Assembly: GCF_902829295.1 (NCBI RefSeq)
Contig: NZ_CADEPL010000031.1
Coordinates: 1-64,000, forward strand
DNA from: Vogesella oryzae
GTDB lineage: Bacteria; Pseudomonadota; Gammaproteobacteria; Burkholderiales; Chromobacteriaceae
DNA: 64,000 nucleotides
Direction of reading: 5' to 3'
The notes below the pieces were generated by a model. The model had not been told where the DNA came from. It did no database searches and saw only the letters and a list, made by a program, of their open reading frames with translations. Shown piece after piece: positions 1 through 7,137 of this stretch. The translations under genes were made by a program, and so were the position numbers. Position 1 is the first letter of the stretch, and every line of letters starts with the position of its first letter.

Positions 1-423
1 GAGCAGTACCGCCGGAGCATGGCAGACGGTGGCCAGCGGCTTGCCGGCGCCGATGGTGGCGGCAATCAGCGCCAGCGAATGCGGATCGTTGGCCAGATCC
101 CACAGCGGGCCGTGGCCGCCGGGGTAGAACACCGCGTCAAAATCGCCGGCGGTAATGCCGGCCAGCGGCAGCGTCTGCGACAGCTTGGCTTGCAGCGCGG
201 TATCGGCATTGAAGCGCTCGGTGGCCGGGGTGCTGAACGCCGGATCGGCACTCTTGGGGTCGATCGGCGGATGGCCGCCCTTGGGCGAGGCCAGGGTGAT
301 CTGCACGCCGGCATCGGCCAGCACGTAGTAGGGGGCCGCGAATTCCTCGACCCAGAAACCGGTCTTGTGGCCGGTGTCACCCAGCCGGTCGTGGCTGGTC
401 AGTACAAACAGAACGTGTTTCAT
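1..423 (-). CDS. DJ-1/PfpI-family protein (type 1 glutamine amidotransferase-like), 3' end outside window
   Basis: The minus-strand frame starts at ATG 423 (MKHVLFVLTSHDRLGDTG) and is still open at base 1, so about 141 residues of an expected 225 or so are visible. Family hallmarks are GFWVEEFAAPYYVL (conserved Glu near residue 27), YPGGHGPLWDL, and VCHAPA, which holds the nucleophilic Cys of the elbow motif. Hsp31/DJ-1 relatives act as chaperones, glyoxalases or deglycases on reactive carbonyls; which applies here cannot be told. It follows the Old Yellow Enzyme gene on the same strand, with a 22-bp palindrome between them, so it may be the distal member of an electrophile-stress group. Confidence 0.85.
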   Translation of the reverse strand, partial: MKHVLFVLTSHDRLGDTGHKTGFWVEEFAAPYYVLADAGVQITLASPKGGHPPIDPKSADPAFSTPATERFNADTALQAKLSQTLPLAGITAGDFDAVFYPGGHGPLWDLANDPHSLALIAATIGAGKPLATVCHAPAVLL

Positions 424-441
424 GCTGTGTCCTCGGGAACA

Positions 442-463
442 GGTTGGCCGCATGCGGCCAACC
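442..463 (-). terminator. Inverted pair of the GTTGGCCGC repeat after the OYE gene
   Basis: A perfect 22-bp palindrome (core GTTGGCCGCATGCGGCCAAC) lies 14 bases past the stop of the reductase gene. It would fold into a strong hairpin but no clear T run follows, so termination is plausible rather than certain. It consists of two head-to-head copies of the window-wide 9-mer repeat. Confidence 0.5.
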
Positions 464-476
464 ATGGCGGCATGGC

Positions 477-1577
477 TTAGTCAGCCAGTGCCGGATAGTC
501 GGTATAGCCTTCGGCGCCGCCGCCGTAGAAGGTTTCCGGGCGCGGCGGGTTCAGTGCGGCGCCGCGGGCAAAGCGTGCCGGCAGGTCCGGGTTGGCGATG
601 AACGGGCGGCCAAACGCCACGGCGTCGATCAGCCCGGCACCGATCAGCTGCTCGGCCTTGTCTACGGTATAGCCGCCGGCAGCGACAATCGGGTGCGGAT
701 AAATGTCGCGCACGGCACGGCGGAACGCGTCCGGCCACGCGGGGCCACCGGCCCAGTCCGGCTCCGACAGGTGCAGGAAGGCGATATTGCGCTTGGCGAT
801 CTCGCCGATCAGGTACAGCGCCATCTCCTGCTGGTCGGTTTCCGACAGGCCGTTGAAGACGCCCAGCGGCGACAGGCGGATGCCGACGTGCGCGGCATCC
901 CATTCGGCGATCACCGCGTCCAGCACTTCCAGCACGATGCGGGCGCGGTTTTCCACGCTGCCGCCGTACTGATCGCTGCGCACGTTGGCCGCCGGCGACA
1001 GGAACTGGTCCAGCAGGTAGCCGTGGGCGCCGTGGATTTCCACCAGATCGAAACCGGCGCGACGCGCGTTGTCGGTGGCGCGGCGATAGTCTTCGATCAG
1101 GTCGGCGATCTCGGCGGTTTCCAGCGCGAGCGGGGTAGAGGTGGGGGCACGCACCAGCTGGCCGTTGGCGTCGCGGATATTGGTGTTGCTGTCGGCCTTG
1201 ATGGCGGACGGTGCAACCGGGGCATCGCCATTCGGCTGCAGGCTGGTATGCGAGATGCGGCCGGTGTGCCACAACTGGATGGCAATCTTGCCGCCCTCGG
1301 CATGCACCGCGTCGGTGACTTCGCGCCAGGCGCGTACCTGTTCCTCGCTGTAGATACCGGGCGCGCCGGCATAGCCCTTGGCAGTCGGCGAGATGTGGGT
1401 GCCTTCATTGATGATCAGACCGGCGCCGGCACGCTGGCGGTAGTATTCGGTGGCCAGCGCCGTCGGCACATCACCCGGCTCGGTGTTGCGCAGGCGGGTC
1501 AGCGGTGCCATCAGCACGCGGTTATTCAGGGTGATGGCGCCAAGGCGCAGCGGGGTAAGCAGTTTGTCGGCTTGCAT
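477..1577 (-). CDS. nemA: Old Yellow Enzyme family alkene reductase (NemA-like)
   Basis: A 366-residue FMN-dependent NAD(P)H oxidoreductase of the OYE family, which reduces the C=C bond of activated alkenes such as N-ethylmaleimide and enones. Family marks in order: the N-terminal [21 protein letters not shown], the EGTHISP loop, [25 protein letters not shown] (substrate-binding His pair), and the C-terminal FMN-phosphate region [14 protein letters not shown]. Length matches the family. The ATG at 1577 gives the canonical start ([13 protein letters not shown]). It lies 20 bases behind the nitroreductase gene and is probably co-transcribed with it under the TetR/NemR-like repressor encoded at 2429-3031. 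Confidence 0.93.
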   Translation of the reverse strand: MQADKLLTPLRLGAITLNNRVLMAPLTRLRNTEPGDVPTALATEYYRQRAGAGLIINEGTHISPTAKGYAGAPGIYSEEQVRAWREVTDAVHAEGGKIAIQLWHTGRISHTSLQPNGDAPVAPSAIKADSNTNIRDANGQLVRAPTSTPLALETAEIADLIEDYRRATDNARRAGFDLVEIHGAHGYLLDQFLSPAANVRSDQYGGSVENRARIVLEVLDAVIAEWDAAHVGIRLSPLGVFNGLSETDQQEMALYLIGEIAKRNIAFLHLSEPDWAGGPAWPDAFRRAVRDIYPHPIVAAGGYTVDKAEQLIGAGLIDAVAFGRPFIANPDLPARFARGAALNPPRPETFYGGGAEGYTDYPALAD

Positions 1578-1597
1578 GGTGTGTCCTCTGGCTGGGG

Positions 1598-2338
1598 TTA
1601 CTGGTCGAATCCGAAGCCCTGCTGGCGGGCAACCGGGGCAACGTTGGGGAAATAAACCTGCTGGTAATAACGGGCGGTATTGCTGCTCCATGGCTCGCCA
1701 TCGCTGCGGCCAAGCTGTTGCCAGTGTGCGCTCAGCTCGGCGTCGTAGGCGGCAATGTGCGCCGGCAGTTCGGCGGCGTGGTAGTGCTCCGGGTGGGCAA
1801 AGCTGGCCAGCGGCAGGCGTGGCTTGATGTCGCCTTCGGTGGCGGCATAGCCGATGGCGACGCCGGCCAGCGGGAAGGTCAGTTCCGGTAACTGCAACAG
1901 GTCGATCATGGCGGCCGGATCGCGGCGGATGCCGCCGATCGGCACCACGCCCAGGCCGGCGGCGCGGGCGGCAGTCATCAGGTTGCCCAGGGTGATGCCG
2001 GCATCGACGGCGGCGACCGCGAAGCCTTCCACGCTGTTGTGGATTACCTGCTGTTTGCCGGCCTGTTCCACGCCGAGACGGGTCTTGTAGAAATCGGCCA
2101 CCACGGTGATGAACACCGGCGCCTGCGCAATCCAGGGTTGGCCGCCGGCCAGTTCGGCAATTTTCTGGCGGCGGGCGGCATCCTGTACCACCACCAGCGA
2201 CACCTGCTGGCCATTGACCGAGGTCGGGCCGTGCCAAGCCGCCTTGAGAATGGCGTCCAGCACCTCGGCGGGGACCGGTTTGTCCTGGTAGCTGCGGATA
2301 CTGCGGTGTTGCTGCATCTGTTGAATGGTCGCGTTCAT
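1598..2338 (-). CDS. NfsA-type NADPH-dependent nitroreductase/oxidoreductase
   Basis: A 246-residue flavoprotein of the nitroreductase superfamily, NfsA/FRP branch: [14 protein letters not shown] at the N terminus, [15 protein letters not shown] (FMN-binding strand region), and [13 protein letters not shown], which corresponds to the NfsA IGG(L/I)R motif, followed by [10 protein letters not shown] and [11 protein letters not shown]. Such enzymes reduce nitroaromatics, quinones and flavins with NADPH. The start [10 protein letters not shown] is preferred over an in-frame upstream codon. A 15-bp imperfect palindrome at 2367-2381, matching the operator in front of the TetR gene, lies 29 bases upstream, pointing to repression by that regulator. 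It is first in the run nitroreductase-OYE-DJ-1. Confidence 0.88.
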   Translation of the reverse strand: MNATIQQMQQHRSIRSYQDKPVPAEVLDAILKAAWHGPTSVNGQQVSLVVVQDAARRQKIAELAGGQPWIAQAPVFITVVADFYKTRLGVEQAGKQQVIHNSVEGFAVAAVDAGITLGNLMTAARAAGLGVVPIGGIRRDPAAMIDLLQLPELTFPLAGVAIGYAATEGDIKPRLPLASFAHPEHYHAAELPAHIAAYDAELSAHWQQLGRSDGEPWSSNTARYYQQVYFPNVAPVARQQGFGFDQ

Positions 2339-2366
2339 CAATGGCTCCAATACTGGCAATATAAAT

Positions 2367-2381
2367 TAGACCGGTCGTCTA
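2367..2381 (-). promoter_or_regulatory. Putative NemR-type operator, nitroreductase promoter
   Basis: TAGACCGGTCGTCTA: arms TAGAC/GTCTA are palindromic and nearly match the perfect operator at 3054-3069. It lies just upstream of the nitroreductase start. I infer it is bound by the TetR-family protein encoded at 2429-3031. Confidence 0.7.
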
Positions 2382-2428
2382 GGTTGCAACTCAAAAAAAC
2401 CGTCTGCACGCGGCAAACGGTAGCGTCA

Positions 2429-3031
2429 TCAGGCTGCGTCACACGGCAGCAGCAGACCCTGGGTATGCGTCATCGCCGCCTGCAGCGGCAACAGGCTGTG
2501 CTGGGTCTTGTACATCAGCGCCGCCCCCAGCCACAGGCTGTACAGTGCGTAGGCGGTGGCATCCGCCGGCAGTTGCGGCTTGATCGAGCCATCGGCCTGG
2601 CCGGCACGGATACAGGCGGCCAACTTCTGCACGATTGCCAGCATGCCTTCGTCCAGCGCTACCCGCATCGGCTCGGACAAATCGGAGACCTCGGCCGCCA
2701 GCTTCACCGCCAGGCAGCTCTGTGCCTCGCAGCGGGCGTGATTGTCCAGCCAGTGTTGGAAGTAGGTCAGCAGCCGCTCGCGGCCGTTACCCATGCTCTC
2801 GTCGGTCAGCAGCTTGCCGACGCGCTCGCGGTAGCCGCTGAAATAGCGCACCAGCATCGCTACGCCGAAGTCTTCCTTCGACTTGAAGTAATGGTAGAAC
2901 GACCCCTTGGGGACACCGGCTTGTGACAGCAGCTCGGTCAGGCCCAGTGCGGTAAAACTGCGGCCATGAATCAGCTCCTCGCCGGTGGCGAGGATGTGTT
3001 CGCGGGTGTCGGGTAGCTGGCGTTCTTTCAT
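2429..3031 (-). CDS. nemR: TetR/AcrR-family repressor, NemR-like
   Basis: About 200 residues. The N-terminal helix-turn-helix reads TREHILATGEEL...LTELLSQAGVPKGSFYHYFKSKEDFGVAML, typical of TetR proteins. The ligand domain contains QSCLAVKLAAEVSDLSEPMR, closely resembling the segment of E. coli NemR that carries its redox-sensing Cys106 (recalled, not aligned); the Cys is present here. NemR responds to electrophiles and hypochlorite and represses nemA. The gene lies directly upstream of a nitroreductase-OYE pair, and matching palindromes sit before both it and the nitroreductase, supporting autoregulation. The start could be either of two adjacent ATG codons (3031 or 3034). Confidence 0.85.
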   Translation of the reverse strand: MKERQLPDTREHILATGEELIHGRSFTALGLTELLSQAGVPKGSFYHYFKSKEDFGVAMLVRYFSGYRERVGKLLTDESMGNGRERLLTYFQHWLDNHARCEAQSCLAVKLAAEVSDLSEPMRVALDEGMLAIVQKLAACIRAGQADGSIKPQLPADATAYALYSLWLGAALMYKTQHSLLPLQAAMTHTQGLLLPCDAA

Positions 3032-3053
3032 CATGGGTGCACTATAGTTCAAT

Positions 3054-3069
3054 TAGACCGATCGGTCTA
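3054..3069. promoter_or_regulatory. Perfect 16-bp operator palindrome upstream of the TetR gene
   Basis: TAGACCGATCGGTCTA is a perfect inverted repeat about 20 bases before the repressor start. It shares its arms with the site at 2367-2381, the expected arrangement for an autoregulated TetR-family repressor. Confidence 0.8.
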
Positions 3070-3099
3070 GTGAGGCAGGGAAATTTTGCCTTAATGAGT

Positions 3100-3127
3100 T
3101 GTTCATGCCAATTAAAGTCGAAAACAA
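3100..3127 (+). repeat. Inverted terminus L1
   Basis: TGTTCATGCC followed by AATTAAAGTCGAAAACAA. Two mismatches to the consensus of the four termini in this region. Confidence 0.7.
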
Positions 3128-3425
3128 AACATTAAAGTCGAAAACGATTTCAAAGCCTTGCCAGTCATGGCTTTGAAGCCGATGGCATTTTATTATGTCA
3201 TTTGAAAGTTGCTGCAGATGGCTAGCTTGGATCGGCCACTCTTTGGAGTTAATGTATCTAGCGTCGACTCCCCGGGGTGATTCACAGCTTGCCGCCAAGT
3301 GTTACTAATGTCGTCTAAAAGCAAGTTGACTGGCATTTGGAGTAAGTTATCAAAAAGGTAGAAAAATAGTATCAAGGTTCCGAGCCTGACAGATTCAGCG
3401 TGCTCTCTTTCTTTGGGGGATTAAA
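3128..3425. other. AT-richer leader between terminus L1 and the EamA gene
   Basis: About 300 bases without a credible gene. It holds one subterminal repeat (3131-3145, ATTAAAGTCGAAAAC, exactly 20 bases after the same sequence in L1) and presumably the promoter of the permease gene. Composition is visibly AT-richer than the backbone. I see no clear -35/-10 pair that I would defend. Confidence 0.4.
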
Positions 3426-4397
3426 ATGCGTGGACGCGCTTTGCTCGGTGTTATCGCTGCTGTTTTTGCGGCATTTTCCTGGTCGCTAAACTTTGTGGCC
3501 CCGTATGTGCTCGGGCCATACTCGATTTACGACCTTGCCGTCTGTCGTTTCCTCATGTCTGGCCTGATGGGGCTCGTTATTTTATATGTGCTGCGTAAAA
3601 CGGCGCCGCAACTGGGCCTGCTGGACTGGTTTGTGGCGGGCTGGCTGGGTTTTGTCGGGTATGTCGGCTACTTCTTGACCATTATGGGGGCCGTGCTTTT
3701 TGCCGGGCCGATTGTGCCGCCTGCATTCGTTGCGCTGGTGCCGGTTGTGCTGGCGTTGACAAGTAATCGGGGCAAACATGCAATACCTTGGACCGCACTG
3801 ATGTTTCCGATTGCGCTCACATTTACTGGGTTGCTGCTTGTGAACGCAAATGCCTTCATGCAGACGGCCCGATTATCTGGCAGTACTGCTATCGGGATCG
3901 GGTTTTCAGTTGGTGCCATCGGTCTGTGGACGCATTTTGCCATGGCCAACCGCGCGGCGCTGGCGAAGCGGCCTCAAATCAATGCTTGGAAATGGACTGC
4001 CGCCATGATGGTGGCGGGCTCAGTTGAAATCCTGGCGTTTGTGCCGTTTGGATATTACTTTCACCTGCTGAATTTGCCGCAAGTCGGTTTCTCTTGGGCG
4101 TTGTTTGCGCCTATTTTCTATGCGTCTGCGGCCCTTGCCGCCATTGGGTCAATTGGCGGGTCATGGGCGTGGACGATGGCGTCCAAACGCTTGCCCATCG
4201 GGCTGGCAGGGCAACTGATTGTGACGGAAACCATTTTTGCGACTTCCTTTGGCCTGATGGCGCATCATCGGTGGCCTACCTGGCAGGAGATATCGGGCGT
4301 TACCTTGCTTGTGATTGGTGTGGTAAGTGCTCTCAGGGCGTTTTATGGCTGTCTGCAGCATGAAACTGTACAACTCCTTACAAGCATGCAGGACTAG
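3426..4397 (+). CDS. EamA/DMT-superfamily permease
   Basis: A 323-residue, very hydrophobic protein with about ten predicted membrane segments in two homologous halves (EamA layout): an N-terminal helix FAAFSWSLNFVAPYVLG, then WFVAGWLGFVGYVGYFLTIMGAVLF, and a second half ending GVTLLVIGVVSALRAF. DMT permeases export small metabolites; the substrate is unknown. The start is supported by a GGGGGA Shine-Dalgarno 6 bases before ATG. The gene has lower GC than its neighbours, contains no copy of the window-wide 9-mer, and lies between the inverted termini of unit A, so I regard it as acquired cargo. Confidence 0.85.
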   Translation: MRGRALLGVIAAVFAAFSWSLNFVAPYVLGPYSIYDLAVCRFLMSGLMGLVILYVLRKTAPQLGLLDWFVAGWLGFVGYVGYFLTIMGAVLFAGPIVPPAFVALVPVVLALTSNRGKHAIPWTALMFPIALTFTGLLLVNANAFMQTARLSGSTAIGIGFSVGAIGLWTHFAMANRAALAKRPQINAWKWTAAMMVAGSVEILAFVPFGYYFHLLNLPQVGFSWALFAPIFYASAALAAIGSIGGSWAWTMASKRLPIGLAGQLIVTETIFATSFGLMAHHRWPTWQEISGVTLLVIGVVSALRAFYGCLQHETVQLLTSMQD

Positions 4398-4529
4398 AGT
4401 CTCGGGTACTCAGCGTGTCCGAAATCCTTTGTAAACCGGCCATTACTCTCCACCATACTGACAGCCAGCTTCGGCCGACATCCCACCGATCAAGCTGCTG
4501 AATGGTAGTTGCGGGCCTCTGTGTTGGTT

Positions 4530-4544
4530 GTTTTCGACTTTAAT
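4530..4544 (-). repeat. Subterminal repeat, right side of unit A
   Basis: GTTTTCGACTTTAAT, the exact reverse complement of the inner sequence of terminus L1. Confidence 0.7.
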
Positions 4545-4583
4545 TGATGGTTCGTGAACGACTTACTTCAGTAGGCCCGGTTT

Positions 4584-4596
4584 GTTTTCGACTTTA
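4584..4596 (-). repeat. Subterminal repeat, right side of unit A
   Basis: GTTTTCGACTTTA. Its distance to the matching part of R1 (68 bases) is identical to that between 6889 and the matching part of R2, so the two right ends share their internal layout. Confidence 0.7.
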
Positions 4597-4649
4597 GCCA
4601 AACTCTCGCGTAAGACAGGACCTTTGCAACTCTTGGCTGATCAGCGAGC

Positions 4650-4677
4650 TTGTTTTCAACTTTAATAGGCCAGAACA
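4650..4677 (-). repeat. Inverted terminus R1
   Basis: Read on the minus strand: TGTTCTGGCC followed by TATTAAAGTTGAAAACAA. One clear mismatch to consensus within the inner repeat. Confidence 0.7.
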
Positions 4678-4682
4678 ATGAG

Positions 4683-4710
4683 TATTCCGGCCAGTTAAAG
4701 TCGAAAACAA
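4683..4710 (+). repeat. Inverted terminus L2
   Basis: TATTCCGGCC followed by AGTTAAAGTCGAAAACAA. The spacer to the next inner repeat (4715-4727) matches that of L1, so L1 and L2 are the same kind of end. Confidence 0.65.
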
Positions 4711-4801
4711 AACAGTAAAGTCGAAATCTGGACTGCCCCGGTTCCTGTCGGCAACCATGTCCATGGTTGGCCGCAAGGTGGTAGCGCGCAGACAGGCCGG
4801 C

Positions 4802-6469
4802 TTAACGCTTGCCGGCCGCCTCTTCGCGCCGGCGCTTGGCCTCTTCCAGCAGGTAGACCTGGTAATCGTCCAGATCGCCCGCGAAATCGCTGACCCCGCC
4901 GCGCGACACCATCCAGAATTCGTCGCACACCGCGCGCAGCAACGCCCGGTCGTGGCTGACCAGCATCACCGAGCCTTCGAACTCGTTCAGCGCCACGCTC
5001 AGCGCCTCGCGGGTGGCGAGGTCCAGATGGTTGGTCGGTTCATCCAGCAGCAGCAGGTTAGGCCGCTGCCACACGATCATGCACAGCACCAGCCGCGCCT
5101 TTTCGCCGCCGCTCATGCTGCCGACCGGTTGCTTCACCATGTCGCCGCTGAAGTTGAAGGTGCCGAGGAAGTTGCGCAGCCCCTGCTCGCGACAATCGTT
5201 GGCCGACGGCCGCATCGCCGCCGGGGTGTCGCGCACCAGACGGAACATGTGCTGCAGCGGATCGTCCTCCGGCCTCAGCACGTCCAGCTCCTGCTGTGAG
5301 AAGTAGCCGATATTGAGCCCCTTGCCGCGAATGATCTCGCCGCCGACCGCCTGCAGCGCCTCGGCCACGGTTTTCACCAGCGTCGATTTGCCCTGGCCGT
5401 TGGCACCGAGAATGCCGATACGCTGCCCCGCCAGTACGGTGCGGTTCACATTGCGCACAATCACCGTCGGCGGCGTATCTTCCGGCGCGCCTTCCGGCGC
5501 CGGATAGCCGAACACCGCGCCGGTCATAGCCAGCATCGAGTTCGGCAGGCTCTGCGGCTCTTTGAATTCGAACTGGAACTCGGCATCGGCCAGCACCGGC
5601 GCGATCTTCTCCATCCGTTCCAGCGCCTTGACCCGGCTCTGCGCCTGCTTGGCCTTGCTGGCCTTGGCCTTGAAGCGATCGATGAACTTCTGCAGGTGCG
5701 CCATCTTTTCCTGCTGCTTGGCCTGCGCCGCCTGCTGCAGGACCAGCTGTTCGGCACGCATGTCCTCGAACTTGCTGTAATTGCCGCCGTAGCGCACCAG
5801 CTTGGCATTGTCGACGTGCAGGGTCACCGTGGTGACGGCATCGAGAAATTCGCGGTCATGGCTGATCACCACCATGGTGCCGGCGTACTGCTTCAGCCAC
5901 GCTTCCAGCCATACCAGCGCGTCCAGATCCAGGTGGTTGGTCGGCTCGTCCAGCAGCAGCAGGTCGGACGGGCACATCAGCGCGCGCGCCAGCTGCAGCC
6001 GCATGCGCCAGCCGCCGGAAAAACTGTTCACCGGCTGCTGCAGCTCGGCGACGCTGAAACCCAGGCCGAGAATCAGCGCCTGCGCCCGGGCCGGTGCGTC
6101 GTGGGCGCCGGCATCGTTGAGCGCGGTATAGGCGTGCGCCATGCGCATGTAGTCTTCGCCGGCCTCTGCCTCGGCCACCTCCCGCTGCGCGGCGAGCAGG
6201 GTGGTATCGCCTTCGATCACAAACTCGGTCGCCGTCTGCGCCGTTTCCGGCATGTCCTGCGCCACCTGCGACATGCGCCACTGCGACGGGATCGACACAT
6301 CGCCGCCGTCTTCGTGCAGCGAGCCGTTCAGCACCGCGAACAGCGAGGATTTGCCGGCGCCATTGCGGCCAACGAGGCCGACTTTCTCGCCGGGATTGAG
6401 CGTCACCGACGCGTTGTCGAGCAGGACTTTGGTGCCGCGGCGCAAGGCCACGTTTTTCAGAATGATCAT
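4802..6469 (-). CDS. yheS: ABC-F family ATPase, YheS-like
   Basis: 555 residues with two ABC domains and no membrane segments. Domain 1 has Walker A GLVGRNGAGKSS, signature FSGGWRMRLQLARAL and Walker B LLLLDEPTNHLD. A charged linker follows (KMAHLQKFIDRFKAKASKAKQAQSRVKALERME, positions about 230-300). Domain 2 has GILGANGQGKST, MSGGEKARLVL and LLLLDEPTNHLD. ABC-F proteins bind the ribosome E site and help stalled ribosomes; YheS is the closest E. coli type by motif memory. It ends shortly after domain 2, shorter than E. coli YheS (about 637 residues). ATG 6469 (MIILKNVALRRGTKVLLDN) is the canonical start. It lies inside the repeat-bounded segment 4683-6982. Confidence 0.9.
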   Translation of the reverse strand: MIILKNVALRRGTKVLLDNASVTLNPGEKVGLVGRNGAGKSSLFAVLNGSLHEDGGDVSIPSQWRMSQVAQDMPETAQTATEFVIEGDTTLLAAQREVAEAEAGEDYMRMAHAYTALNDAGAHDAPARAQALILGLGFSVAELQQPVNSFSGGWRMRLQLARALMCPSDLLLLDEPTNHLDLDALVWLEAWLKQYAGTMVVISHDREFLDAVTTVTLHVDNAKLVRYGGNYSKFEDMRAEQLVLQQAAQAKQQEKMAHLQKFIDRFKAKASKAKQAQSRVKALERMEKIAPVLADAEFQFEFKEPQSLPNSMLAMTGAVFGYPAPEGAPEDTPPTVIVRNVNRTVLAGQRIGILGANGQGKSTLVKTVAEALQAVGGEIIRGKGLNIGYFSQQELDVLRPEDDPLQHMFRLVRDTPAAMRPSANDCREQGLRNFLGTFNFSGDMVKQPVGSMSGGEKARLVLCMIVWQRPNLLLLDEPTNHLDLATREALSVALNEFEGSVMLVSHDRALLRAVCDEFWMVSRGGVSDFAGDLDDYQVYLLEEAKRRREEAAGKR

Positions 6470-6540
6470 GAGCAAGCGCCGTGCGGCGGCAGAAAACAGG
6501 TTACGCCGCGACCGGCAACAAGGCGGGAAGACGACAGGCA

Positions 6541-6562
6541 ATGCGGCCAACGTTGGCCGCAT
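6541..6562. repeat. Inverted pair of the 9-mer repeat upstream of the ABC-F gene
   Basis: A perfect palindrome whose core is GCGGCCAACGTTGGCCGC. The two copies are arranged tail to tail (AACGTT in the centre), the opposite orientation to the pairs at 442, 44003 and 45453. It is upstream of both flanking genes, so a terminator role is unlikely. Confidence 0.75.
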
Positions 6563-6888
6563 CGGGACAGGGAGCCGTTACATGCTGCAAAGCAATAAAA
6601 ACGGCGCGGCGCAGATGGTAACACGCCCCTACTACGGCAAAGGGGAAGAAAGCGGTCGTTCGGTGCCGACAACAAAGAAATGGGCGGTATGTGGTTCTGA
6701 GCAGACGCTCAGGATCAATGGGGTAACCGATCGCGTTGGCCGAACTGCCGACGACCTGGCTGACGCCTGGTCAGTTGTCGGCCGAAGCAGACGTGCCTGC
6801 ACAAACAATTGCGTGCGTTTCAGCTTTGGCAGCAGCTTGATGTTTCTAGCAAAACGAGGGCGATTCATTGCTCCTGTCTAGCCTGATT

Positions 6889-6903
6889 GTTTTCGACTTT
6901 AGC
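6889..6903 (-). repeat. Subterminal repeat, right side of unit B
   Basis: GTTTTCGACTTTAGC, 68 bases before the matching part of R2, the same spacing as at the right end of unit A. Confidence 0.65.
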
Positions 6904-6954
6904 GAAAGCGCCAACTGAAGCAGTGCGTCTGAAAGCCTTGCTAGAGCAGGGTTC

Positions 6955-6982
6955 TTGTTTTCGCCTTTAATGGGCCAGAACA
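6955..6982 (-). repeat. Inverted terminus R2
   Basis: Read on the minus strand: TGTTCTGGCC followed by CATTAAAGGCGAAAACAA. One mismatch in the inner repeat. Followed by AATGAG, the candidate target duplication. Confidence 0.7.
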
Positions 6983-7137
6983 AATGAGCCCGTATGGCCA
7001 GTTTGCTGTGAAGTAATGACATGACAATCGGTCTGGCGTGTCATCTGTTGGCAATTGTGTCGGCAAGATTTGATTACCCGCTGGGCGGGCAGTATCAAGC
7101 TTGCCATATGATCGTGCGGTTACCGAGGATGGCAAAC

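Larger units (their letters stand above)
3100..4677. mobile_element. Putative transposase-less mobile unit A carrying an EamA permease
   Basis: The segment is bounded by inverted 28-bp termini at 3100-3127 and 4650-4677 (both begin TGTTC read inward) and flanked on both sides by ATGAGT (3094-3099 and 4678-4683), which looks like a target-site duplication. Further subterminal copies of the inner sequence ATTAAAGTCGAAAAC occur at 3131-3145, 4530-4544 and 4584-4596. TG...CA ends, short target duplications and several inner binding-site-like repeats are typical of the Tn7/Tn402/Mu class of DDE transposons; that class assignment is inference. No transposase lies inside, and the only cargo is the permease gene. 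Confidence 0.6.
4398..4801. other. Gene-free junction between the two mobile units
   Basis: About 400 bases with no credible gene. It contains two subterminal repeats (4530-4544, 4584-4596), terminus R1 (4650-4677), one ATGAG copy (4678-4682), terminus L2 (4683-4710), another inner repeat (4715-4727) and one 9-mer copy at 4766. Units A and B thus abut head to tail with only the 5-bp duplication between them. Confidence 0.6.
4683..6982. mobile_element. Putative mobile unit B enclosing the ABC-F gene
   Basis: Bounded by terminus L2 (4683-4710) and terminus R2 (6955-6982), with subterminal repeats at 4715-4727 and 6889-6903, and ATGAG copies at 4678-4682 and 6984-6988. No transposase inside. 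Unlike unit A, the enclosed gene has backbone-like GC and carries the window-wide 9-mer at 4766, 6365, 6543 and 6552. Either a resident gene was captured between ends, or two independent insertions flank a core gene. Read as one composite, 3099-6983 is flanked by ATGAG on both sides. Confidence 0.45.
6470..7137. other. Intergenic stretch with 9-mer palindrome and terminus R2
   Basis: About 670 bases between divergent genes with no credible coding sequence. It contains the 22-bp palindrome at 6541-6562, a subterminal repeat at 6889-6903, terminus R2 (6955-6982) and an ATGAG copy (6984-6988). Promoters for the ABC-F gene (minus) and the HD-GYP gene (plus) must also lie here; I cannot place them with confidence. 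Confidence 0.5.

Noticed and set aside
3053-3375. Short minus-strand frames between the TetR gene and the EamA gene
   Set aside because: They overlap the operator and the inverted terminus, have no Shine-Dalgarno and look like no protein.
6632-6868. 78-codon minus-strand frame upstream of the ABC-F gene
   Set aside because: Arg/Pro/Ser-rich with no recognisable feature, in a region explained by repeats; not supported.
3111-6971. GTTTTCGACTTTAAT repeats as integron attC sites or Correia-type elements
   Set aside because: They lack the RYYYAAC/GTTRRRY core pair and the folded attC layout, and share no sequence with Correia ends. Transposon-like termini with target duplications fit better.
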